The position numbers and the translations under genes are program-made. Below are positions 49,645 to 59,335 of a stretch of DNA of 64,000 nt, in pieces. The notes under the pieces are model-generated. The model ran no database searches. It had not been told where the DNA came from and saw nothing but the letters and a program-made list of their open reading frames with translations. Source of the stretch: Atrina japonica (Eukaryota > Mollusca > Bivalvia > Pterioida > Pinnidae); the NCBI GenBank assembly GCA_030159075.1, contig BROG01000130.1, positions 1,287,501 to 1,351,500 of the forward strand. The letters run 5' to 3'. The stretch's first letter is position 1. Every line of letters begins with the position of its first letter.

Positions 49645-50098
49645 ATATATTTCACAAATGATCCGATATGCCAGGGCGTGTACAACATATGAAGATTTCA
49701 TATACAGAGGTTAACTACTCACTGACAAATTATTGAAACAGGGATATCGAAAACCACGTTTAATGTCAACGTTCCGCAAATTTTACGGTCGGTATAATAG
49801 TCTTGTTTGTGACTACTCTGTTTCACTAAGTGAAATGTTGAGTTGCCTTTTCGTTGGCGGTTGTTGAGACGTCTGTACCAATTGTGACGAGGATACACTC
49901 CGGCGGTGTTTCATTGGACTTGACTGTGGACTCACGGCGGGTGTGACCGGTCGACAGGGGATGCTTACTCCTCCATGGCACCTGATCCCACCTCTTGGTT
50001 TCCAGAAGTCCGTGTTTGTCCATTTTTGCCTGATTTGTATCTATGTCCTGGACATTCTATTGATTTACACTTTGGTATCTGAAATTTTTTATATCAGT
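49645..50098 (+). mobile_element. PLE copy O, right arm of an inverted pair
   Basis: Plus-strand sequence from ATATTTCACAAATGATCCGA through GYRKPRLMSTFRKFYGRYNS and VSLSEMLSCLFVGGC to the full 3' terminus (ACTTTGGTATCTGAAATTTT plus TTATAT). It carries the same private variants as copy N. A 1-bp change in the DTQ codons (ATTGAAACAGG instead of ATTGACACAGG) is its own. Separated from N by about 75 bp. Confidence 0.88.
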
Positions 50099-50132
50099 AC
50101 TTTCAGTACTTTGATTTAATTTTAATGATAGA

Positions 50133-50261
50133 CTAGTGATTATTGATGTTTCTGTGGAGGACTCCAGTTTCACCAATATGTTGTTTCTGGCAAACTTTGC
50201 AAGTGATGACATAGACGCAGTTGTTCGTTTTATATAATGTGTTTTGTAAAATCTTATAGTC
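50133..50261 (-). pseudogene. GIY-YIG endonuclease fragment
   Basis: On the minus strand the frame from 50261 reads 42 codons to a TAG stop at 50135-50133. It includes NNCVYVITCKVCQKQHIGET followed by GVLHRNINNH. The VYVI...IGET pair in this spacing, with Cys residues between, is the core of the GIY-YIG nuclease domain that PLEs use to nick target DNA. It ends at the N-N-H step where the family normally continues. No RT is in frame with it. It lies inverted between two PLE 3' termini, so its parent element is unclear: it may be this PLE family's own endonuclease or that of a second PLE. Confidence 0.7.
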
Positions 50262-50312
50262 CTGGACATTCTATTGATTTATAATTTGGTATCTGAGATT
50301 TTTTATATATTT
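50260..50312 (+). mobile_element. Isolated PLE 3' terminus (copy P)
   Basis: GTCCTGGACATTCTATTGAT plus TTATAATTTGGTATCTGAGA and TTTTTTATAT repeat the last 53 bp of the family, directly joined to the inverted GIY-YIG scrap. Confidence 0.85.
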
Positions 50313-50828
50313 GCGTCCTGTATAGTGCTGCAAAAGTTGTTTGTATTATTGCTGTGACATTTGTTATCTATACGAGCTTTTACGTTGCCCAATGGAAAAG
50401 GGTTGTCTACTCTGGTTCTGACTATCAGGGCCCGAAGTCAACAAATTTACTCAATACTCAAGTTCAACTAACTTTTGGCGATTTTAAGGTAAAAACATGC
50501 AAACTTTATTCTGTAATTGGACATGTTTGTATATTGATGGCATACAAATGTAAGTAATGATAAAAATTATTGCCCATTTAAAGAAAACTTCAGAAATATT
50601 AAAAATATGCTTGAGTACGTACTCAAATCTTGAGTCTTTCTGTCTTATTCATGGCTATGAAATCATTTATGTATTTACTTCCGTACCTCACAGACACATG
50701 TATATGTATTTATCAGTGAAGCAGACAAATTGTGCAATTTGTTACGACGAATTTGCAAGCTATTCCTTTACACTCATCCCGCTATATTTTAAGTCAACTT
50801 GAATCATTTCACTTGTACCTGGGAGTTG

Positions 50829-50830
<2 letters not shown>
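50313..50830. other. Unannotated stretch
   Basis: Two open frames (50354-50557, 50557-50802) have no recognisable domain. Confidence 0.45.

Positions 50831-50868
<38 letters not shown>
50831..50868. repeat. (AC)n microsatellite
   Basis: AC dinucleotides followed by a short AACAAAAAAC run. Confidence 0.95.
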
Positions 50869-50871
<3 letters not shown>

Positions 50872-50984
50872 CAAAAAACAAACAAATGAAAATTTTTACT
50901 GTGTTATTTTTTGTACTTTTACCTGAAAGCCACGCCTGTGATCATCTTAGATATGTGTAGATTTATAGGCCCTTGAGTGACATC

Positions 50985-51142
50985 AATTTGATCACAGGAA
51001 GTGAAATTTTGTCGATATATTGATAAACAAATCATTTACATAGCTTGCCCTCTCTTGTTTACCTCCTCATTACAGAGGGAAAGCTATGTAAATGATTTGT
51101 TTATCAATATACCGACGGAATTTCAGGTTCCTGTGACCTGAC
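50985..51142. repeat. Long inverted repeat, ~65-bp arms, ~22-bp loop
   Basis: The left arm (about 50988-51052) and the reverse complement of the right arm (51075-51140) share ATATTGATAAACAAATCATT plus TACATAGCTT without mismatch, and match beyond it with a few changes (TCACAGGAAGTGAAATTTTG against TCACAGGAACCTGAAATTCC). A second, weaker inverted pair (GTTATTTTTTCAGAT at 51167 and ATCCGAAAAAATAAC at about 51220) follows. This is probably a fold-back MITE; an expressed hairpin is the alternative. Confidence 0.85.
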
Positions 51143-52484
51143 GTTGTGCTTAAACTTTGTAGTTTCACAGTTATTTTTTCAGATAATATAATTAAGATAA
51201 GATGATTTTAATTTAAAATCCGAAAAAATAACACCAGAAGCTTAAACTCTGCAGAACTTTTTTGCCGACTAAAAGTTTCTCGGAGTCAATTAATTTTATT
51301 TACTTATAGAATGGGTCTCCGCAATAATTTTCTCGGACCTGTTGGTTAGGCCTGTGGCTTTTTTCCCATGTAGGGGATGAAATTTGTTTACACTGGACGA
51401 GAATAAGTGTAGTCATTTTAACATATATTTTTAAAAAACTGCATTCAAATTCTAGATTATCCCTTTATTTTTTTTAACTTCGAGGCACCCGTATTCCCGT
51501 GCAGTTAGGAGTTGTTGCAAACTAAGTGCATGTATATGTAAACAAAATAAACTCAAACTTACAATTTCAACAGATTTCAAATTTGGTTAGTTTGATAATC
51601 ACGAAAATAGCGAAAATGCCGAAAAATAGATCGACAGGATACTCGTATAAGAAACCGAAATTCAATCATATGCGCGATTATTGATTTGCCTGAAAATGGA
51701 TGGCCAGGCGAATTTTTTATTTTTTACTTTTCATCCAGTGCTTTGTATTTTATTTTCTTTAATTTTATTCAGGTGTATATTTACCCTCTTGTTTGAGAAC
51801 TAACCCTACTTGTACAGCTCCTTTATGTAGGTCTAGGCTGTCATATTCCCATTCGGTGGACCCGCGAAAAGTAGGTCAAATTTTGCGTGTCGGTGATGTC
51901 ACATTTGATTTTAAGTTGTACACCTTGGGCCTGGCTTAGGCTAGGCCTACTTGCACTTCAAAGCTGAGACGGAAATCGACTTGAATTGTAATCATTTTTC
52001 AGTCAGAAAAAATACTGAGGTATTTATATCGTATTTCAAATTATTTTGGTATACACCATTTATGATTTTTAATGCTGGTAGCCCAGACGATCTTAGCCTA
52101 TACAGGAGCCTAGTTATGAGACCGCTATCGATAGTTTTCAATTCCGGCGAAGTCTAGTTAATAAAAATGTAATTTACTAGACTCATGGATACATCAACAG
52201 CTTTTTATTTTGAAAACAGACTCCATCTATGTTGTATGAATTTATTTATCACCAATTTCTTTCAGCAATGTAATTTTAATGTTATTATGTTTTCACATTT
52301 TGAGAGCAGTGAAACGTTAAGGGGGAGGGGGCACATCGATTGACTTTCAGTGTCCATTTGAAAAAAAAACCAGTTACACAAATTAGGTATTCAAATGCAT
52401 TCCACCAACATGATTTATGTTTACTCAATGCAAGCGTACCATAAGGGTGATGTCTGCCATGTTTGTTTACATGTTTAGGGATTC
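51143..52484. other. Unannotated stretch
   Basis: Apart from the weak hairpin at 51167-51231, no gene or repeat is supported. The open frame 51951-52157 has no domain. Confidence 0.45.
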
Positions 52485-52745
52485 CTCAAGCATTTGAGAC
52501 TGCTATGAAGCTCTCTCAAATATTTGAGGAAAATCTCAAATTTTGTTGAGGAAAAGTAGGATAAGAAGTTTTATACAAGCCGATTTGAGGAATGCCTCAA
52601 ATCTTGAGGAAAAACTTCAAGTTGAGGAAAATCTCAAATATTCCCCCTCAACTTGTGTTTATACAAGCCAAACTGAAAAATCTCAAATTATTTGAGGAAC
52701 ATCTCAAATTTGAGGAAAACTCAAGAGTTGAGATGTTTTATGCAA
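52485..52745. repeat. Dense CTCAAA/TTTGAG inverted-motif array
   Basis: Within 260 bp the words TTTGAGGAA, CCTCAAA and CTCAAAT/ATTTGAG recur at least 15 times in both orientations, for example CTCAAATATTTGAGGAAAAT near 52516 and CAAATTATTTGAGGAACATC near 52684. TTTATACAAGCC occurs twice (about 52569, 52658). The pattern suggests a self-complementary repeat element rather than coding DNA. The ORF 52592-52879 crosses it and is not called. Confidence 0.75.
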
Positions 52746-53155
52746 GAGGGGCCTGGTCTTTAAGATTTCTAGGCTGCCTAAAGGAAACCAATGACGATTC
52801 TTTGAAGACATTTGACATTCTATCGTTTTGTAGAGAACTGACAAATTCTTACGAAGATTATTTTTTAGGTTTCCTTTAGACGGGGTTGTAAGTCGTCACC
52901 AGTGGAACTCTTCTGCTGATATTTTTAGAATTATACTGCAGTAGGGTTTTCCTGTCTTTGCTGAAAATCTCGTCGATTGCAGTTTGTAGTCTTTGCTTTG
53001 TAGCCTTTGTTGGAAAGGTTGGTTATTAGGAGTTAATTCTGTTATTGGAAGTTAGCAGTGGATGAACATATTCGGCGAACCCCGGTGATTAAACCTTTCA
53101 TACCCCTTTAAACGTGTGAGGTGGATGAAAGCTGGAAGACATTAATTAAGAGTAA
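52746..53155. other. Unannotated stretch
   Basis: No gene or repeat recognised. Confidence 0.45.
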
Positions 53156-53555
53156 AAAGTCTCAGACACCAAGGTATAAATGATTAGAATGTCCAGTATA
53201 TAAGTACCCATCTGTGGGAAAATGGACAAACACGGACCTCTTGAAATCAAGAGGTGGAATCAGGTGTCATGGAGGAGTAAGCATCCCCTGTCGACCGGTC
53301 ACACCCACCGTGAGTTCACAGTCAAATTAAAATGAAACGAGGCGAGGAACGAAACCTCGTCATAATTGGTACAGACGTCTCAAAAACGCCATCGAACAGG
53401 TAAATCAACATGTCATTAAGTGAAACAGAGGAGTCGCAAACAAGACCGTAACATTTGCGGAACGTTGACATCAAAGGCGTCTTCCGATAACCCAGTGTCA
53501 ATAATTTGTCAGTGAGTAGTTTATCTGATCATTTGCGAAATATGAACTCAATATG
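53156..53555 (-). mobile_element. PLE copy Q, 3' fragment
   Basis: Antisense tail (CAGACACCAAGGTATAAATG, GGACAAACACGGACCTCTTG, CTGTCGACCGGTCACACCCA) and RT end (GTGAAACAGAGGAGTCGCAA, GTCAGTGAGTAGTTTATCTG). A deletion removes most of the IRYARACTTYEDFIY region. It is truncated at about 53555 against a second retroelement scrap. Confidence 0.82.
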
Positions 53556-53850
53556 CGGGTTTTAGTGGGAAACAGTGGGTTCGGTTTAGAGACTAAACTC
53601 AACATTCCCATCAACCAGAGTGTATGTTGCTTCCAACAAGATGTTTTTGGATTCGGAAATATCCACGGTGAATTTGATGGAATGTGTTAGTGGATTCGAT
53701 AAAACTATCGAGATTATTCCGACCACCAGTCCACTTTATCTCAATATCATCAATGAAATGTAACCAGCTAAGGGGCTTAAAACGTGATTGACTAATCCTG
53801 TATACAGTACGAATGAGTGAGACACCCAATTTCAATATATTCACTGAAAG
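53556..53850 (-). pseudogene. Second PLE-like RT fragment, distinct family
   Basis: The minus-strand frame 53844-53611 contains WLHFIDDIEIKWTGGRNNLD followed by SFIESTNTFHQIHRG. F-I-D-D-I plus the WTGG and FHP-like TFHQ spacing is RT motif C and its follow-on as seen in Penelope-like and related GIY-YIG retroelements. After a frame change, codons near 53640-53565 give LLEATYTLVDGNVEFSL, a stop, then TEPT, a relic of the L-Y-x-K-P-T-D block. It differs clearly from the RYIDDVLSINN family that dominates the window. Only about 95 residues survive. Confidence 0.68.
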
Positions 53851-54971
53851 TGCTACTTTTTTCTTTTATTACGATATAATATAGTAACAATGTTAATTTC
53901 ACTAATTAATTGTTAATATCATGTTATATTTATTGAACCAAAATATTACCTATGTTATTTTAGTACAATCCTGATTAGAAAATAACAAAAAATTACCAAA
54001 AGGTCTTTCAAGTGTCCATTATATCGAACTTCATTTTCTGCAAGTTAAAGTTTTTCTATCATTATTACCAAAAACAGAGCTAACAATTTCACTTACCTTA
54101 AACATCCAGTGTTTTGATACTCATTCGTTAGAATTAATTATAGTCCTAATCCGTCTTGGAAGGGTAATACAGTGTGCGTATATCAATCCCGGAATAACAG
54201 ACATCCAAAATCGTTGAACTGCGTCAATTAGTTCTTGCCGAGTTTAAGTATCATTATTTTCATACTGTAAGCCACTTTTATCATTCTCCATATATTTCAG
54301 ATTCAGATTCTGATTCAGATTATTTTATCCTATATGCCAATTGGCACATCAGAAATCAACATACATGTATTTACAATATATACAATATAATCAGATAAAT
54401 ATACATTTACAGAATTATAGAGAGTGAGTAAATGCACGTAAATAACTAGTACTTGACTACATGCGCATGTGTATAATATATATAATCATACATTTAAAAC
54501 ATCATTTTCTATTATTATAAATCAATGACTGAGAATCATGATTGTTCCAGATTTCTATCCACGGGATCTTGCGGCGTGTGCGCCGGGCAGTTACCATTCT
54601 GATTTATCTGACAATTATTTCTAAATTGTGTAATTACAATTCGTCCGAAAGTACAATATATTTCTTAGATTTTTCTTCATAAATGTTTTGGTTTGTAGTC
54701 ATTACAATTCGTGATTCATCCGAAAATATAAGATAATTCATTTTATTTGAAAACTAAATGGATACAAACAGAAACTCTGAAATCCTACAGATCCCCAAGA
54801 AAATCCCTAAACGGAAACCTTCACTATACAATTACCTTATGAAAGAATTGAAAGATTGTCCTCTGTCTCGTTTACCAAACCAAGTGCCACCCAATTCCAT
54901 ATGGCCCACCACTTCACGGCTTATATTAATAAATTCCCAAAACCGAAAATCTTTTAAATATATCTTTAAAA
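53851..54971. other. Unannotated stretch
   Basis: AGATTCAGATTCTGATTCAG near 54299 is a tiny repeat. The open frame 54758-55030 runs into PLE copy R and has no domain of its own. Confidence 0.4.
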
Positions 54972-55190
54972 ATACAAAATTTCTGATACCAAAGTATGAA
55001 TCTTCAGGATACCAAGGATACATATACTAATCTGGTGATATTGGACAAACACGGACCTCTTGAAATCAAGAAGTAGGATTAGGTGCCATAAAGGAGTAAG
55101 CTTCTCCTATTGACAGGTCACATCCACAGTGCATCCACAGCATAATTCAAATAAAATATGTGAGGGAGAAATCCTTGTCACAATTAAAAT
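54972..55190 (-). mobile_element. PLE copy R, 3' tail fragment
   Basis: ATTTCTGATACCAAAGTATG, GGACAAACACGGACCTCTTG, GGAGTAAGCTTCTCCTATTG and AATCCTTGTCACAATTA are antisense family tail with moderate divergence. No RT codons remain. Confidence 0.8.
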
Positions 55191-56379
55191 TTTCAAAGAT
55201 TGTTGACGAAGAAAAAAATGATTTCTTCTTCTTTTTGTAACTATTTGTTAATATTGGTACTAAAAATAGAGCGACTGATAAATCGGGCGATAATTCTATA
55301 ACTTCATTATCACACTCTTATTTCAGCAACATGTAATAACGCATTGCAAAGGGCGCCACAAACTTCACAAACATCATAGATTCTTAAAATGGTACAAAGT
55401 TATATAAATGTAATAGAATATTTTATTTTTCTGTTATTTAAATGTACACGTTTGTGGTCAAACGTATTAGGACAGCATGGCTATTCCATAACAAGCTAAA
55501 CGATTATAGCAGTGACGCTGGATTCTCGTGGGTATGGTGACACGTAGGACATGTAATTTTTATCTCACAATGCTTTATTATCTAAATTTTACTCGTCCAT
55601 GTCAAGAAAGAGTTCATAAATGTCCAGTTGTATGGATTTTACTTAAATGGTATGAGAAGGAGAAAAGGGAACCTGGACAAGGGAGACATATTTCTCAATG
55701 TTCCTTGGCGCTATATAATTTATTTAAGTAAAATCAGTTTATTTTTCTATAAGAAAATCATATTAAAAGAAAAACAAAAAGAAAACGACATACCTGCAAG
55801 GTCTGTGAATAACAGTAACATCATCGGTTACATCATCAGAATAAATATCTAACTTTCTATACAATTGCTACTTTTCGACTAAACGTTACACTTTTCAATG
55901 AAAATCAAAACGGATTAATACATATAGATGTTACCAAGAAAGTAATCTGTTATTCAAATGTTGCAGTGTTTTTCTGTCATTTTACATGTATTCCAAGACA
56001 ATGTACTGATAAATTTTCCTTTTAACCACGTTCATTTGATAAATGAGAGGCAATTGCACCATTCTCACGTCTCTTTATTAAGACGACTGGACTAATATAT
56101 GTAAAATTCAGAAGAATGTGGAATATTTATTATCGCTATTACCAGATGTTTTAACGCTCTAAACTCGATACCGTTACATAATAGTAGTTCAATTCTTGCT
56201 ATTTCTGTTACGGTCATTGGTAAATGCGCGGTGAACAAGACAATCGTATAGCCATGTGTTTTTGATCGAATACTTTTCAGCTAATAGATGTGTCAGATAT
56301 TATTCTTAAAAAGAAAATAAATCATATTTCATATAAAACAGCATATTCACCTTACATAACAAAGAAGACTTACAAAATA
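55191..56379. other. Unannotated AT-rich stretch
   Basis: Two overlapping open frames at 55528-55852 (67 and 74 codons) have no recognisable domain; not called. Confidence 0.45.
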
Positions 56380-56627
56380 TTATTCGTTGGCGGTTGTTGA
56401 GACGTCTGTACCAATTGTGACGAGGATACATTCCACACGTATTTCATTGGACTTGACTGTGGACTCACGGGGGTGTGACCGGTCGACAGGGGATGCTTAC
56501 TCCTCCATGGCACCTGATCCCACCTCTTGGCTTCCAGATGTCCGCGTTTATCCATTTTTACCGGATTTGTATCTATGTCCTGGACATTCTTATTGATTTA
56601 TACTTTGGTATCCGAGATTTTTTATAT
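56380..56627 (+). mobile_element. PLE copy S, 3' tail
   Basis: Starts at TATTCGTTGGCGGTTGTTGA and runs to the terminus ACTTTGGTATCCGAGATTTT plus TTATATT. Little diverged. The 5' break lies at the end of the RT coding region, so only the tail is present. Confidence 0.88.
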
Positions 56628-57192
56628 TAAAGGAAGAATTAATTTAATTTTATATATTTCAACGTGTTTTTTTCTATAAAAATGAATGCACTTGAAACAT
56701 TTTCATGTTTCTTTAACCAGTAAATTAGAAACAGATGAAATCATTCGTTATTGCATTACCTTTAAATCAAAGAGTTAATCGCAGTAGAAAAAAAATAAAG
56801 AATGCTGTCTAAATGATTATCCAGTAATCTTAAGTTACGTCATTGACCTTTGATATTATTCCAAAATCACTCTCGCAGTATTTTTGGTTTTACTATGTGT
56901 CTTTCAAGTTTCCTAAAATAGTCATCTCTACATATTGTTTTCGTTACCTAATTCACTTGCCCATGTGCATCAAGAAAATGAATCTACTTTAATTCCGTGA
57001 CGGTATTTCGACTTTTCTTCCGTTAGACACGATAAGCATTTCCATTTGATTCTCATTTCACCTTTATCTTCAACTCTAGTCAACCACACGAAGTATGGTA
57101 AACACATGTAATACCAGTACAGCCAAGTCAGAATAAATTGCACCGAAAAACGTCTTTTATATGTTTTATTGGCAGATTTCATGTGTGAAAGC
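56628..57192. other. Unannotated stretch
   Basis: A 91-codon minus-strand frame (56970-57245) has no domain and ends inside the SINE; not called. Confidence 0.45.
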
Positions 57193-57468
57193 GTTGGTAG
57201 GTTGTATTGTTGTTTAATGTCCCACTTAAAAAAACTTTCATTCATATGGAGACGTCACCAATGCCGGTGAAGGCTTCAAAGTTTGGCCTTTGCTCGGCAC
57301 TAACGGCCATTGAGCAGTTAGGGTTCTTTAACGTGCCGACACGTACTGTGACACGGGACCTCGGTTTTTACTCTCTCATCCGAAGGACCGGAAACCAACC
57401 TGCCGCCAGCTGGACTCGAACTCACGACCTCCCGATCAAGAGTCAAGCCAGCTCTGAGCGCTAGTATT
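57193..57468 (-). mobile_element. tRNA-derived SINE, second copy, head truncated
   Basis: Same body as 30400-30680 (GACGTCTCCATATGAATG, GTTAAAGAACCCTAACTG, GTCCCGTGTCACAGTACG on the minus strand). The B box GGTCGTGAGTTCGAGTCC is at 57429-57412. The A box region is cut: only AGCGCTCAGAGCTGGC remains, so its internal promoter is incomplete. Confidence 0.85.
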
Positions 57469-57525
57469 ACATGAATGGAATATGTCCCACTGAATCTGTC
57501 AATATTTATGTTACACATAAGTTTA

Positions 57526-57543
57526 TATGAAATAGAGAGGAAA

Positions 57544-57591
<48 letters not shown>

Positions 57592-57617
57592 TTATATATA
57601 TATACATGTACACATAT

Positions 57618-57686
<69 letters not shown>

Positions 57687-57702
57687 TCTCTATTTCATAC
57701 AG
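57526..57702. repeat. Palindrome 1: ATGAAATAGAGAG arms around (AT)n
   Basis: TATGAAATAGAGAGGAAATT at about 57527 and its reverse complement AATTTTCTCTCTATTTCATA at about 57681 bracket about 130 bp of AT dinucleotides with ACATGTACACATATATACAT inside. Confidence 0.88.
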
Positions 57703-57721
57703 GCGTTGTGATATATGTATA

Positions 57722-57801
<80 letters not shown>

Positions 57802-57822
57802 TATATATCACAACGCCGAAAT
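57703..57822. repeat. Palindrome 2: GGCGTTGTGATAT arms around (AT)n
   Basis: GGCGTTGTGATATAT at 57703 and ATATATCACAACGCC ending about 57817 bracket about 85 bp of AT dinucleotides. Its right arm is also the start of palindrome 3. Confidence 0.88.
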
Positions 57823-57900
57823 AAACTCAACCGGTTAAATTATTATCAAGGAAAACTCCTTGATAATTATGAAATCGGTTGAGTTTATTTCGGCGTTGTG
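57809..57900. repeat. Palindrome 3: 43-bp arms, 6-bp loop
   Basis: CACAACGCCGAAATAAACTC plus AACCGG... and its reverse complement ...CGGTTGAGTTTATTTCGGCGTTGTG pair over about 25 bp perfectly. The pairing continues with a few mismatches into ATTATCAAGG/CCTTGATAAT around the loop AAAACT. Confidence 0.92.
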
Positions 57901-59335
57901 CTTTTTTTATTTATCCAAGAACTTCTGTGAATCATTTATATACACAACATGTTGCCAAACATTTTTACTGGGAAATGCAGCTTATTTCTTGATGCATAAA
58001 TGGGGCGGCCAAGATAAAGTCCAAGGGTCTCCTTACTTTGTTTACTTAATTGTCTTCTACAATATATGATTGTTCATTCTCCAGAATAAAAATTATTACA
58101 CACATACATATATCTTAGTGAGTGTTCGAATGCATATTGCTTTGTAAAATGGATAGCAGAGGACAATCTATGATAGTGTTTCGTTTGTCAATTTGTACAC
58201 AAAAAAATTAGCTGGACAGCACTGCAGATCAATAACCACATTTTGCACAAATGGTGTTACCCAAGACACATTACAACATGATCTAGATAAAATAGGAAAT
58301 GACAAAGACACATATATTCCGCATGGGACACCTACATCTTGATATTTTATATGACCGACTTAACTTTCATTTCAAATAATAATTTTGTGACGGGCAGTGG
58401 AATGGAAAACGGTTTGGTGTTTCAAATACTTTATGGAAGCAGATATATTAGCGATAATTTACCGTCTGTGAACCATTGATACATATCAACATGACTAGAG
58501 ATAATTTATTTTAACCTTTGCCTTTTAACTTAATGACGAACAATGTTCAGAAAAAGTCATGAAAAAGTGATCGTCCGTATTTAGTTCTGTTAGGTTAAAG
58601 TAAATATTATTGATCTAGAAAGAAGACATATTATCATAGTTATATCTACATTCCCCGGAAATGTTCATGCTAAATATATTTTATGGTTTTCTAGATTGAT
58701 TTTCTTCGTTTGTCTTTATCAGATGTAATCGTCATCTCTTGGTGCCGACACGTCAATAGACGACATATTAAGTAGTAGGCCTGTTATGCTAGTATATAAA
58801 CTTGGAAATATCTTATTATGTCTTCGAGTTTACATTTGATTTATCATCGTTGCTTTTGCACCAATGAGATTTGGTAATATGTGTTAAAGCAGCATTGTCT
58901 ACCTCAGGAATTTAACACTCATAAAACGATGACATGCTATAAATAAGTCTGCCGAGAAAACCATATATCATCGCAAATTAGTACATATGCCAATAACGAT
59001 CAACATTTGTGGGGTTACATGTAAATCGAAACAAAACCTGGCGTTTAATTACTTTCTGATCAACTTTGGCAATGTCTAAATTATGTAACAAATTGGTAAT
59101 ATTGGTGCTAGCTATAATAGTTATCAGTATAACAAGTCCAACATCCAGACCTATTGAGTGCCAAACCGTACCCTATGGACACGAACCCTAAGATTCACGT
59201 CCAAAGTCAACATTTCGCAAATTTTAGAGTCAAAATAATTACCTTGCTTGCAATTACATTTACTCATAAACTGATAAGCTGAATTTCTTATTCGAAATAG
59301 CGTCTATATCGATTGTTGAAGCATATTTCATAGTT
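57901..59335. other. Unannotated AT-rich stretch
   Basis: No gene or repeat recognised between the palindromes and the 43-bp array. Confidence 0.45.

Noticed and set aside
51163..51235. Separate miRNA precursor after the long hairpin
   Set aside because: The inverted pair is short and interrupted; without expression data it cannot be told from MITE sequence.
57318..57518. Open frame across the second SINE
   Set aside because: It is antisense or sense text of the SINE body; SINEs of this type encode no protein.
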